From Paenibacillus sp. H1-7 (lineage in GTDB: Bacteria > Bacillota > Bacilli > Paenibacillales > NBRC-103111): a DNA stretch of 64,000 nucleotides. The notes below the pieces were generated by a model. It searched no databases, was not told the DNA's origin, and worked only from the letters and a program-made list of their open reading frames with translations. The stretch is from NCBI RefSeq assembly GCF_022354825.1, contig NZ_CP031168.1, forward strand, positions 4,279,501 through 4,343,500. The letters are read 5' to 3'. The position numbers and the translations under genes are program-made. Of this stretch, positions 27,801 through 36,052 are shown piece by piece. Each line of letters starts with the position of its first letter. Positions within the stretch are counted from its first letter, which is position 1.

Positions 27801-28166
27801 AATGCCGGCCTTGTAAATTGCCTCGATGAAGGGTAGAGCATACCCGTTAGACGGATCGTCTGAAGTAACGTCTTGAAACGTCGACTTTTTGAGCGATGCA
27901 TCGGTTTTGAGCTGGAACACGAGGGCAGCTACCTTGGCGAATTGCGCACGGTTCATTTTCTCCTTCAGACCGAACTTGCCTTCCTCGATCCCGTTAAAAA
28001 TGCCTGCTTTCAGCATGTCATCATACTTTGCTTTTGTAGCTGCATCCAAGTCTTTTAGATCGCTGAACGCTGTAGAATCCTTCGGTGCGTCCGCAGCCAA
28101 AGCTGCGACAGGTAACATCGAGAATGCCATGCTTAACGACAAAACTGCAGAAAAGAAATTCTTCAT
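24849..28166 (-). CDS. S-layer/surface protein with three SLH domains
   Basis: A 1105-residue exported protein. A signal peptide ends near residue 25 (VAALAADAPKD). Three S-layer homology domains follow, about residues 35-95, 100-160 and 165-215 (MNRAQFAKVAALVF, GLFNPSGEVTKEQLAAFLVK), which bind pyruvylated secondary wall polymer. The rest is a chain of beta-sandwich, Ig-like repeats typical of S-layer bodies (KVSINKAEVTGAKTIKVTLN and later). No enzyme motif. Likely the, or a, major surface array protein. A perfect cre site lies about 240 bp upstream. Confidence 0.9.
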   Translation of the reverse strand: MKNFFSAVLSLSMAFSMLPVAALAADAPKDSTAFSDLKDLDAATKAKYDDMLKAGIFNGIEEGKFGLKEKMNRAQFAKVAALVFQLKTDASLKKSTFQDVTSDDPSNGYALPFIEAIYKAGITDGYAEGLFNPSGEVTKEQLAAFLVKGLKLDEKVKASAGVKDDTVSDWAKGYVAVAIDLKLMVNGANGKFDGTTPATRDLLVLSAYEAKKQLASAAKPEVVTKVSINKAEVTGAKTIKVTLNGAIADTSKLTVGVTRGSTKIEAKPKWNDNKNEVELTLDAKMTEGVYNVKLEAVKDGGLTVDKGSADVTAQTEKLTKLEFTTASDTIALGKEVVIAFRALNQYNEQTDLPAARFDIRVNSDLTVKASNVEQSFTINTSDLERNDVISVTVLTPEKTVQANKTFKIGDKQLVSKVELGELKLISGKKKLEAGDKAYLDYKAYDQYGMLVTELDLLRDQTNLLVSDADAILDGTITENGIKIDKGFGFFEDEDSDNRPDLIIRTASANPDMLPGEHEVTFSVMPSSGQTATKKVQIVSSDVPFDISFGKPSAASIAWGDEDVYLPVIVKDKNGKELSVDDIVRFANEIRIDDSGSARVKISRSIETEGVGRGKIKIGGLEGTRENDEKAGTLTITATIEKNNKSATYSTWIGEKRYPNQVYVSSEPKPLMVPSLTPLYVSTDNMITENKMKLKFKDQYGDDFDKDYTGYEVDISYEQISGTVTNAVYFTKGSLTSTTAPTWQWDTDKASPNHKITFVGDDTRADGYSASKTSVKSIRDADLTFTPITGDDNVGEYKMTATLFKMDGKSRNQMSSVSREVELLNSKDAEKVTYEVKAFANGLFATNDLYLGAFEAGSVASDLSKLALPGLVAPTSEADAMANWFAGKIEVSAKNSKGENVGLPNNLIQGVSTTNKFAVPVARPKSDSLAFDTIALRGVEEGTTNVAVTFRNGHKPYNLSNVQVKKDALNVASFTLAENGKSKTVWLSLLNNLSIHSGDSVANGVTQLKKTLGDIKLKDQYGAFEFKNYSVYRAADLFGTRFSINNAKWSDPANPGTIEIVVDKKAGTAVYKYVPGAGGSQIVSFTVMATSGSITQTVDVFTDRTK

Positions 28167-29189
28167 TGAAATGACCCCTCCATTAAAAATGATGTCAATG
28201 TATACTACCGCTCCATCCAGTATGTACTTGCTTTTTATTTATTTTTGAATAATCCATTCACTGCTTATGTAGAAAAATGCTATGCCTGCGTGTCCTCCTT
28301 TGCGTCTGTTGTATCTATGAATAAAGTGCAGGCATCGTCGGGTAGAAGAGGTAAATGCATGCAGCTTGTTTTCATAATTCTTTTGCTTGTAATAATAAAT
28401 TACAAATGATAGCGTTTACAATATACAATTTTTAATTTTTAAAACAAGTTAATTTAAAACAAATCGATATTAACTTTGTACAAATAAGTTGACTAACGTA
28501 CAAGGTAATGAAGACTTTTTACATTTAGTTCCAGTAGGGGTCTTTCAAGCGGATTCGTAATAACTGTTAAAGCTGAAAACCAATTGCACAAAGAAAGCTA
28601 AAGCAGCCATTGTATGAAAGAGGGAAGAGGCAAGTTATCCTATTCGTGTCAGTGGACCGGACTATCGGCTATCTGGTGAGGATCCGCCAATTAAACGCAG
28701 GTTTATTCGTGATGGGGTAGATATGAGGTTAATTGAACATTGTTCATTAATAGTCCAATCCGGAATTAACAAACGGATTCATCTCCCTTAAAAGGATCTT
28801 TACAGCGTAAGTGCAGGTGACAAGCAGTCTTTAGTTAATATAAGGCTGATAGAAGAATGAAAATTGATTAGGAAATTGACTCCACCTATTTCGATTAATA
28901 CCAATTTTTGGTGTTACAAAAGGATGTCCGTTATCTCAAGCCGATCCGTTGTTACACATGGAAAAAACAGGATTTACATATTGATGTATACAACATATAA
29001 TGTTTAATATACTTTGTACGCGTTATCGCAGCAAGAGGCTTGCACAAAATTAGGATAATAGTTGGATATTCATTTCGTCTCCAGCTGGATAGTTAGGATG
29101 ATAGTGATAATTATCGTGATGGACAGGTCATTTCTGTGGCTAATGATCGTTTTGTAATAGCGTTAGAGATCGAGGGAGGAGATATTGTC
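28167..29189. other. Long AT-rich intergenic region between divergent genes
   Basis: About 1 kb with no supported gene between the S-layer gene and the rhamnosidase. It holds the cre site at 28406-28421 and AT-rich promoter-like stretches. A start-less frame of about 55 codons near 28,622-28,788 is not convincing. Confidence 0.5.
28406..28421. promoter_or_regulatory. cre operator (CcpA site)
   Basis: ATGATAGCGTTTACAA fits the full Bacillus cre consensus WTGNNARCGNWWWCAW at every position. It lies 240 bp before the S-layer start and about 770 bp before the rhamnosidase start. Confidence 0.65.
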
Positions 29190-32100
29190 ATGACAGCGAT
29201 TAAGGAGCTGCAGACACGGTTTGCTATTCCGGATCCGCATTTCGGTCCAGTGCCATTCTGGTGGTGGAGCGGTGAGGAAGTCACAGAGGAAAGGATCCGA
29301 TGGCAGCTTCAAAAGTTTCGCGAAGGCGGGCTGCGCAACATTGGCATCATTCATCTGGCGCCAACTGGTCCGCAGTACGGATCTTGTGGAGACAGTCCGG
29401 TTTTTATGAGCGACGACTGGTGGGTTCTCTTCGAGGTGGCTTTGCGCGAAGCGGAACGGCTCGGCATGCGACTTTGGTTTTACGATCAGATCGGATTTTC
29501 AGGAGCCAACGAGCTGGCGCGTTTAGTTGCCTCTAATCCCGAGTTTTCCGGGTATCATTTGCGCCGTTATTTGCCTGAGGAAGAGCTTCCGGAAGGCGCG
29601 CAGCTGTTGCTTGAAACGCAAGCCTACCGCTATGCAGCCGTTCGACAGGGCTTTAACTGGCTGGATCCTCATGCCTCTGCGGCAATGCTGGACCGGGTAC
29701 ATGGCGAAATGGAGCGGCGATTTCCCAATGATCTAGGAAAGACGATTGCCGGCAGCTTTCAGGATGAACTGCCGCCATTACCCTTATGGTCGCCGGATGT
29801 ACCTATACGGTATGCCGAGCTATTCGGGGAGGATGTCATCCCGCTCCTTCCGGCTTTATTCGATGATGAACCAGGCGCTGATGAAGTTCGCCGCCGGGTT
29901 TATCGCATTGCAGCGGAGCTGGCCGAGCAAGCGCTGTTTATTCCACTTGGAAATTGGCACCGCAAATACGGCATGCTCATAGGATGCGATCAGGCCGGCC
30001 CTGCACGCCGAGTTGATCTTCATGCCGCTCAACGGCTCTACCTGGACTATTTCCGCACCCATCGCTGGTACAACGCTCCAGGAGCAGATATGGAAGGGGA
30101 AATCAAACCTCATTCGTCCATGGTCCATTTGAATGGAGGCACCAGAGTCTGGCTGGAAGCATTTCATTCCAGCGGCTGGGGCGGAACTATCGAAGAGACG
30201 ATGCATTGGCTCATTCCGTTCCTTCAAGCAGGGGTTACACTATTCAGCCCGCACGCAGTGTACTACTCGACTCGAGGAGGATGGTGGGAGTGGGCTCCGC
30301 CGGATACCGGGTGGAGACAGCCTTACTTTGAGCATTACGGCATTTTTGCAGATACGGTGAGTCGGGTGTGCAATCTGCTAAGCGTTGGCTCGCATGTATG
30401 CGATATTGCCGTTCATTATCCTTCCTATGCTGTTGTAGGGTATTTGTCTTTGGATGATATCAAGCCCCGTGAGCATCCCATGGCTGCTTCGAACCGAGAC
30501 CCGAATAAGAAAGTGGCGCACCTCCGTGAGGTATATTTGGAAGTTACAGGGACTGTAAATCGACGTGATACAGCCATGCATCCTGGCGTTCTGCGGAGCA
30601 AGCATCTGGATTTTGACGTAGTCGACGACTCGATTTTGCAGCAAGCCGATGTTCAAAACGGACGGCTCGCTATTTCGAATGAGGCATTCTCCGTTCTGGT
30701 ATTGTGCGGTACGACTATCATGGATGCAGAAGCATCCCGGCAAGTGAACCGTATGTTGGAGCAAGGCGGCTTAGTTATAGGAGTAAAGGTGCCTGAGGCG
30801 GAAAAATCCGCGCTGCCGGGAGCCATTTTTGTTCAAACAGCGGAAGAGATGGCGGCAATTATTGAGGAACGCTTACCCAAGCGAGTGGAGGGTCCGGGTA
30901 TGTCTCTACAGCGCAGCACGGATGAGGCCGACGTCTTCCTGCTGCTGCCTGAGGACGGCAAGCTGCTTCGAATGCACCAGCCCGCGGATGAGTCAACGAT
31001 GCTGCTGGACCGTGCGGAGTACCGGCTTTTGACGTCCGGCGTGCCTGAGCTCTGGGATCCTGTCAGCGGACGCATGGAGCCGATTCCTTACATCCGTGAA
31101 GGCGAGTGGATTCGGGTGGAAGCTGGATTTAGCGATTGGCCTGCTGCGTTAATCGTTTGTCCTTTTAGAACTGCCGCCGATGTAACCAGAATACCGGAAG
31201 GATTAAAAGAGGCTGTTTCACAGCCATTGGCTATGCGTTTCCCAGCGCAACCTGGAGAGTGGCCGGTTAATGCCGGACGAACGATCCTATTGGAGGAGAA
31301 CTGGCGAGTTCGGGTAGAATCTACTCTGGATAACCGGTATGGAGATTTCGATCTGCATGGCACCCAACGTGGTATCATGCCGCCGGAAAGACGCGTTATG
31401 CAGGTACGCACGGAGCGTGATGGAGATTCAGGAATCGGGAACGGCTGGCATTTACCTGCTTATGATGATTCGGACTGGGATGAACGGTTATGGAGCGAGT
31501 CTGTCTATTGGCATGTATACAAGGGAGATTCGTTCCAGCCATCGGAAGCAAAGCCGCTTGTCTACAGCAATATTTTCGGGGATTTGGCGTTTCGATCGTG
31601 GGCAGGTCGGATGGGGCGCGTTCCGAGACGTTACCTTCATTTGGGTGACGCTGTAAAAGGAGAGACGGTTTGGGCACATACTCACGCAGTAGCCCCTAAG
31701 GCTGGACGCTATGGAGTGCGTGTGGAGAGCAACGCCGAAATCATAGGCTGGGTAAACGACTGTCTGATTGCATGGAGCGGCGGACCTGAAGAGAAAACAG
31801 CGTGGATCGATCTGAAGGAAGGGCCAAATACGATCTTGATCAAAGCCGAAGCGCTTTCAAACGGTTTGATTCGTGCGGGGATTGAGATCAATGAGACTTT
31901 AAGTGAATCGCTGCCGAAATGGCTGTACGTAAGCAATCCGAATCCAAACTCCAGTTTGCAAAAAGCATTGACAATCCCTGCCGGCAGCAAGGTCCGGAAG
32001 GTCCAGCTTGTATTCGCGGCAAGAGGCCGAGTTGTCCTCGAGGTGAATGGCGTACATGTTTCGGAGCACGGAGACTTTAATCCATACATACGGCAAGGTC

Positions 32101-33068
32101 AAGAGGAGGTAGACGTTACCGAATTTTGTCGCAAAGGTGAAAATGTCGTTAGGTTCCTGATGCCGGAAGGTGAGGGCGTAGTGCTCGCCGATGGGCGAAT
32201 CGAGCTGCTGGATGGAAGTTCCTTGTCCTTCTGCACCGGACTTGATTGGAAAGATGAACGTGGGGAAGCTCCTGGTATTTTACATAAAAATGTGCTGCAT
32301 TTTGCAGAAACGGAATCGCTATGGATCAATCCTCGTCCGCATCCATTGCCTGGCGTAGGTTGGCTTATGCCGGAGTCTGTACCCGTTTCACCGCCTGTGT
32401 CTTTTGCAGCGGACTTAGCTTCCATAGGTCAACCTGTATGGCTGCGCTTTCCACTTCCAGTCGGTGCATGCGGTATGCGTCTGGAGACGACAGGGCAGGG
32501 GCGAGTGAGCGTTTGGATTGACGGCCAAGAAGTGCCTTTTGCCGGAGGAAGGGCTTCATTTCCGCCACAAGCAGCAGGGGCAATCGCAGCCGTAAGGATC
32601 GAACCAGAGGGAACACAGACGGAAGCGGCTGTTCTAAGTGGTCCTGTGCGTTTTGATGTCGTTCCTTATGAGGGGAAGCTTGGCGACTGGCGTACGGCAC
32701 TGCAGCTTCCGCATCATAGCGGAGCTGTAGAGTATGAAACGACGCTTCATTTATCTGAAGCCGGTGAAGCAACGCTTGAGCTTGGTCATGTCAGAGGTAC
32801 AGCTGAGGTATGGTTTGATGGCAAGCCGATCGGTATCCGTGTGTGGAGACCGTATCGATTCATGCTAGGATCAATATCGGCCGGGACGCATCGGCTTCGA
32901 ATTCGTGTGACTAACACACTGGGTACTCATTATGAGAAAGGCCGCCCAACCAGCTTGGTCGGAGCCAACCCGGCGGTGACATATTGGGATCGCGAGCATC
33001 GGCCCGAATGGCAAGCTGCATTTCCGACCGGCGGTTTGTATGGGCCAGTGCGAGTTGTTTTAAAGTAA
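29190..33068 (+). CDS. GH106-like alpha-L-rhamnosidase
   Basis: A very large cytosolic glycosidase (about 1290 residues). The N-terminal region (FGPVPFWWWSGEEVTEERIRWQL, GLRNIGIIHL, LWFYDQIGFSG) is the GH106-type TIM barrel start. HSSGWGGTIEETMHWLIPFL and GVTLFSPHAVYYSTRGGWWEWAPP form the catalytic-region core, and the C-terminal part has galactose-binding-like beta sandwiches (YETTLHLSEAGEATLELGHV). ATG at 29190 lies 8 bases after GGGAGGAG and is preferred to the GTG at 29136. No signal peptide, so it works on imported rhamnosides. Alternative: a related uncharacterised glycosidase clan. Confidence 0.8.
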   Translation: MTAIKELQTRFAIPDPHFGPVPFWWWSGEEVTEERIRWQLQKFREGGLRNIGIIHLAPTGPQYGSCGDSPVFMSDDWWVLFEVALREAERLGMRLWFYDQIGFSGANELARLVASNPEFSGYHLRRYLPEEELPEGAQLLLETQAYRYAAVRQGFNWLDPHASAAMLDRVHGEMERRFPNDLGKTIAGSFQDELPPLPLWSPDVPIRYAELFGEDVIPLLPALFDDEPGADEVRRRVYRIAAELAEQALFIPLGNWHRKYGMLIGCDQAGPARRVDLHAAQRLYLDYFRTHRWYNAPGADMEGEIKPHSSMVHLNGGTRVWLEAFHSSGWGGTIEETMHWLIPFLQAGVTLFSPHAVYYSTRGGWWEWAPPDTGWRQPYFEHYGIFADTVSRVCNLLSVGSHVCDIAVHYPSYAVVGYLSLDDIKPREHPMAASNRDPNKKVAHLREVYLEVTGTVNRRDTAMHPGVLRSKHLDFDVVDDSILQQADVQNGRLAISNEAFSVLVLCGTTIMDAEASRQVNRMLEQGGLVIGVKVPEAEKSALPGAIFVQTAEEMAAIIEERLPKRVEGPGMSLQRSTDEADVFLLLPEDGKLLRMHQPADESTMLLDRAEYRLLTSGVPELWDPVSGRMEPIPYIREGEWIRVEAGFSDWPAALIVCPFRTAADVTRIPEGLKEAVSQPLAMRFPAQPGEWPVNAGRTILLEENWRVRVESTLDNRYGDFDLHGTQRGIMPPERRVMQVRTERDGDSGIGNGWHLPAYDDSDWDERLWSESVYWHVYKGDSFQPSEAKPLVYSNIFGDLAFRSWAGRMGRVPRRYLHLGDAVKGETVWAHTHAVAPKAGRYGVRVESNAEIIGWVNDCLIAWSGGPEEKTAWIDLKEGPNTILIKAEALSNGLIRAGIEINETLSESLPKWLYVSNPNPNSSLQKALTIPAGSKVRKVQLVFAARGRVVLEVNGVHVSEHGDFNPYIRQGQEEVDVTEFCRKGENVVRFLMPEGEGVVLADGRIELLDGSSLSFCTGLDWKDERGEAPGILHKNVLHFAETESLWINPRPHPLPGVGWLMPESVPVSPPVSFAADLASIGQPVWLRFPLPVGACGMRLETTGQGRVSVWIDGQEVPFAGGRASFPPQAAGAIAAVRIEPEGTQTEAAVLSGPVRFDVVPYEGKLGDWRTALQLPHHSGAVEYETTLHLSEAGEATLELGHVRGTAEVWFDGKPIGIRVWRPYRFMLGSISAGTHRLRIRVTNTLGTHYEKGRPTSLVGANPAVTYWDREHRPEWQAAFPTGGLYGPVRVVLK

Positions 33069-33110
33069 TTTAATGAAAAAAAATAATTAAAATTAATGGA
33101 AAACATTATT

Positions 33111-33345
33111 AACGGAAATTAAACTCAAACAAAACACAAACAAAACATTGAAAAAACATAATTTATTAAAATTAACTCAAACAAAACAATTAAAAATCCA
33201 AACCCCCAAAAATATAATATTTTGGGGTAACGGAAATTAAACTCAAACAAAACACAAACAAAACATTGAAAAAACATAATTTATTAAAATTAACTCAAAC
33301 AAAACAATTAAAAATCCAAACCCCAAAAATATAATATTTTGGGGT
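33111..33345. repeat. Two tandem copies of a 118/117-bp A+C-rich repeat
   Basis: Copy 1 is 33111-33228, copy 2 is 33229-33345; they differ by one C in a C tract. On the plus strand the unit is almost free of G until its end and contains AACTCAAACAAAACA twice. Each copy closes with a hairpin; only the outer one is complete (CCAAACCCCAAAA with TTTTGGGGTTTGG, 33317-33350). It lies right after the rhamnosidase stop. Confidence 0.85.
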
Positions 33346-33470
33346 TTGGAATGATTTAGCATTTATCCCCATATTACATTTGCACAAAACCCGTATTTTG
33401 TACATATGTCTGAAAGTCGGCTAAGCGTTTGCATATAGTTGAAACACACTACTACTCGCGAATTGGAACT

Positions 33471-34541
33471 TTATATCATAAATGATACATCCGCATGATG
33501 TTTGAATACTGTTTTTGGCAAACTTCTTTCTATCATTATTTTAATTACAAGCCATTGGTAGAAAAAATTTAAACACATCTCAGTTGTTATTCGATTTATA
33601 ATCCAGTGAAACATTTTTCGATTATCGACATCATAGAGATTTGTATGGTTAAACAACTTATTAATATAGTCTATTAAATATCTTTCAAAAAGTTGAGTCG
33701 CAAATTCTGTGCCTAGGTATTTTCTGGGGTTTGCTTCATCCCCTCTTCTTACATCGTAAAAATGATCAGTCCGTAGCAGTGTATGTTTCCAAAATACATA
33801 AGCATATGCATATGGACAAATGGGCGGATATCCCCCACCATTCTCCTTCATCCATAACTCTTGAAGTGTAAGTATACAGACGTGATGGTTTTTTAGGAAT
33901 TTTTTCTTAATGTACCGGTCTATTGTTTTATAGCATTGTTTATTTTCGTTATATATTTCGTCTTTAAAGTTCTGACTAGAGTAATACTCTCTTTTAGTTT
34001 CTTGTTGTTTAGCTCCATCAAATCTGGAAGTTATTGTTGGTGCAAGACTAATCATTTCAATAGACGTAGATTGAGGAAAGAATAAGATTCGATTAGGCTT
34101 TCTCATTCTCACTCCGTCAAACCATTTATTGACTGAGTCATCTCTAGTATTCACTGGATAATTCCATTCTGACCAGTGTATCAAAGTAAAATCTGCTAGC
34201 TTGTAACCACATATGCAAGTGAATGCATCACTCAAACCTTTATCACTTAACATAAAAGGTATTTTTTTAAAACATCTGGGACAAGAATCTGCCAAATCAA
34301 TTTGATGGATTGGGCATCGCTTTACCAATGAAAATTGATGTAGCCAACTATGATAATGCGCATTCGTCAAATCGTCGTTAGTTTGCCATAGCATAAGGAG
34401 TGGGCCTTCCGGTAAGGTAAGGAATGCAATACGGTCTCCATCGCGGCTACTTAATCGAAACCCCAACTGTTCGGTATACCATGAGATTGCCCGATCCATT
34501 TGCTGCACAGGAATTTGAACATGTTCAAGTGATGTGAGCAT
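33471..34541 (-). CDS. In-frame chimera: VOC/glyoxalase N-terminus fused to a TniQ/TnsD-like protein
   Basis: A 356-residue frame made of two unrelated parts. Residues 1-62 are the first beta-alpha-beta unit of a VOC (glyoxalase) protein: LEHVQIPVQQMDRAISWYTE, then LPEGPLLMLWQTND. From about residue 63 it becomes a TniQ/TnsD-like zinc-finger protein: LHQFSLVKRCPIHQIDL, CPRCFKKIPF, FTCICGYKLADF, then a helical C-terminus with no transposase motif. TniQ proteins choose targets for Tn7-like elements. The join near 34353 probably marks a recombination or insertion that destroyed both parents; a working fusion is possible but less likely. Confidence 0.7.
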   Translation of the reverse strand: MLTSLEHVQIPVQQMDRAISWYTEQLGFRLSSRDGDRIAFLTLPEGPLLMLWQTNDDLTNAHYHSWLHQFSLVKRCPIHQIDLADSCPRCFKKIPFMLSDKGLSDAFTCICGYKLADFTLIHWSEWNYPVNTRDDSVNKWFDGVRMRKPNRILFFPQSTSIEMISLAPTITSRFDGAKQQETKREYYSSQNFKDEIYNENKQCYKTIDRYIKKKFLKNHHVCILTLQELWMKENGGGYPPICPYAYAYVFWKHTLLRTDHFYDVRRGDEANPRKYLGTEFATQLFERYLIDYINKLFNHTNLYDVDNRKMFHWIINRITTEMCLNFFYQWLVIKIMIERSLPKTVFKHHADVSFMI

Positions 34542-34617
34542 AAATTTTCACCTCGAGATAATTTATTTACATAAATTCGATAGAATCGACCCAACTCCTC
34601 CCAGTTCATTCCACAAT

Positions 34618-34703
34618 ACTGCCCGTTAACGTGCGGCTGCCGATCTATGCCGGCAACCACGTCTTAGTTGATTATTAAACTATCGTACCCGTTAGCTTAG
34701 CGG
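34618..34703. repeat. Cassette repeat A (two cores plus hairpin)
   Basis: Left core GCCCGTTAACG (34621-34631), a hairpin GGCTGCCG/CCGGCAACC, and right core TATCGTACCCGTTAGCTTAG (34681-34700). The stop codon of the next minus-strand gene is at 34704, four bases away. Confidence 0.8.
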
Positions 34704-35231
34704 TTACAGTCTTTTTGCATTATTAAATCTATGTATGCCAAATCCTTTGAAGTCAGAAGCTAATATTGCTTCTCTAAGAGGATATAGATTCGTTGTGAAT
34801 CTTAATTCGACTCCTTTTTGGATTAATCTCTCCAACAAGTTCCCATACGTATCAACTGACTTAGGCTTCACTACTTGACGAGAAATATAATAACCAGCAG
34901 TCTTGTCAAAAAGCTCAAAGCCCTCATCATCAAAGCAGTATCTAAAAATGGTCTGCTTTGAAATTCTTGTATACCAATCACTTTCTACAGTAACTATGGT
35001 CTCAGCAAATGTATTGTTAAAGAAAAGTTGCAAATGTTGGTCCGCCGTCGCCGCGTCTCTCCTACACACAATTCGAGGACAATCCCTCGGGAAATAGTAT
35101 GTAAACTCATGCTCTTCATCAATTGCCCAAACAACCGCAGGAAAATCCGGTCGATTTTGTTTCTCTTTAGGTACAAATATTTTGATTCTATCGTCCTCGC
35201 TAAAATGAAAAAGCACGTAAACCCTCCTCAT
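34704..35231 (-). CDS. Hypothetical protein, DUF6886-like
   Basis: A 175-residue soluble protein. The pattern VLFHFSEDDRIKIFVPK, PAVVWAIDEEHEFTYYFPRD and CPRIVCRR resembles the family I recall as DUF6886, unknown in function; the middle (VTVESDWYTRISKQTIFRYC) fits the same family. It is flanked by repeat A at its stop and repeat B upstream of its start, so gene plus repeat forms one unit of the array. AT-rich compared with the flanking chromosome. Confidence 0.7.
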   Translation of the reverse strand: MRRVYVLFHFSEDDRIKIFVPKEKQNRPDFPAVVWAIDEEHEFTYYFPRDCPRIVCRRDAATADQHLQLFFNNTFAETIVTVESDWYTRISKQTIFRYCFDDEGFELFDKTAGYYISRQVVKPKSVDTYGNLLERLIQKGVELRFTTNLYPLREAILASDFKGFGIHRFNNAKRL

Positions 35232-35259
35232 TAGATTTACCTATAAATTCCATGTAGCA

Positions 35260-35356
35260 TTGAATTATCCTGCCCGTTAGCGTAACGCGGCTGCCGATCT
35301 ATGCCGGCAGCCGCATCTTGGTTGATTATTAAATTATCGTACCCGTTAGTTCAACA
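35260..35356. repeat. Cassette repeat B (best-formed copy)
   Basis: Left core TGCCCGTTAGCGTAACG (35271-35287), perfect hairpin GCGGCTGCCG/CCGGCAGCCGC, right core TATCGTACCCGTTAGTTCAAC (35335-35355). AATTATC precedes both cores, so the flanks are direct repeats. Confidence 0.85.
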
Positions 35357-35385
35357 AGAAACTGTCTTTGAAATAGATACACTGG

Positions 35386-35826
35386 TTATTCTAACTGATT
35401 TACAAAATGAGTCCCGTAAGCGCTAGAATGCTCCCATCCATATTCGAGTTTCGTATCCGTTTCTAATAAGAAGCGAACCCACGTTAGACCAGTAAATGAT
35501 GGATTACTGTGAAAGCCTTCAAAAGAAAGCAGAACCTCTGAAGGATATTCTGGATCCTTTGTTATTAGAGGATTATTGACTGTCCAGGCAGAACCCAGTA
35601 AATTAATTAGCTGAAGTGTTTGAAAAACAGCTGCCTCCATAGTCATTTCATCTTTTAATTTACTTACAAACGTTACTCCTAAAAGTGAAGGCTCCTTTTT
35701 CGATCTTTCAAACTGTTTTGACACAATTGGGTGACCTGTTCTTACTTCAATTTGATTAATAAGTCGATTTGCCTTTTCATCATTTTTTACTTTAAAAAAT
35801 GCATTCCAGATTATCTGAAATTTCAT
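35386..35826 (-). CDS. Hypothetical small cargo protein
   Basis: A 146-residue soluble protein starting MKFQIIWNAFFKVKNDEKAN. I recognise no family. The size, acidity and position between a repeat and an RHS fragment would fit an immunity-type or other small cargo protein, but nothing proves it. Its stop lies 30 bp from repeat B. Confidence 0.6.
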   Translation of the reverse strand: MKFQIIWNAFFKVKNDEKANRLINQIEVRTGHPIVSKQFERSKKEPSLLGVTFVSKLKDEMTMEAAVFQTLQLINLLGSAWTVNNPLITKDPEYPSEVLLSFEGFHSNPSFTGLTWVRFLLETDTKLEYGWEHSSAYGTHFVNQLE

Positions 35827-35965
35827 GATTACTCCTATACCTTTCGTATATTTTCAACCAACTGTATTTACATAATAATACGCCAATGAACTTATGGGAT
35901 AATGTTTTGTGTCATCAGATGAATGACGAATGTTATTATTTGGATTATAGTATATATAGAGTGTG

Positions 35966-36046
35966 CTAACTCGGCTGAAGAGCGTGCAAGAGCCGGACGG
36001 AAAAACGACGAGTTATACGTTCAACAAGGCGGCAACCGGGAAAGAG
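35966..36046 (+). pseudogene. RHS-repeat fragment
   Basis: About 27 codons reading LTRLKSVQEPDGKTTSYTF then NKAATGKEV, which is a typical RHS/YD repeat unit. It has no parent gene around it and runs straight into the next lipoprotein gene. It looks like a scar of an RHS polymorphic-toxin gene. Confidence 0.6.
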
Positions 36047-36052
36047 GTTTCG

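Noticed and set aside
28622..28788. Start-less frame of about 55 codons upstream of the rhamnosidase
   Set aside because: Not similar to any family I know, no start or ribosome site; could be chance in a 1-kb gap.
33111..33345. CRISPR array
   Set aside because: Only two long tandem units of 118/117 bp with no spacers between them, and no cas genes.
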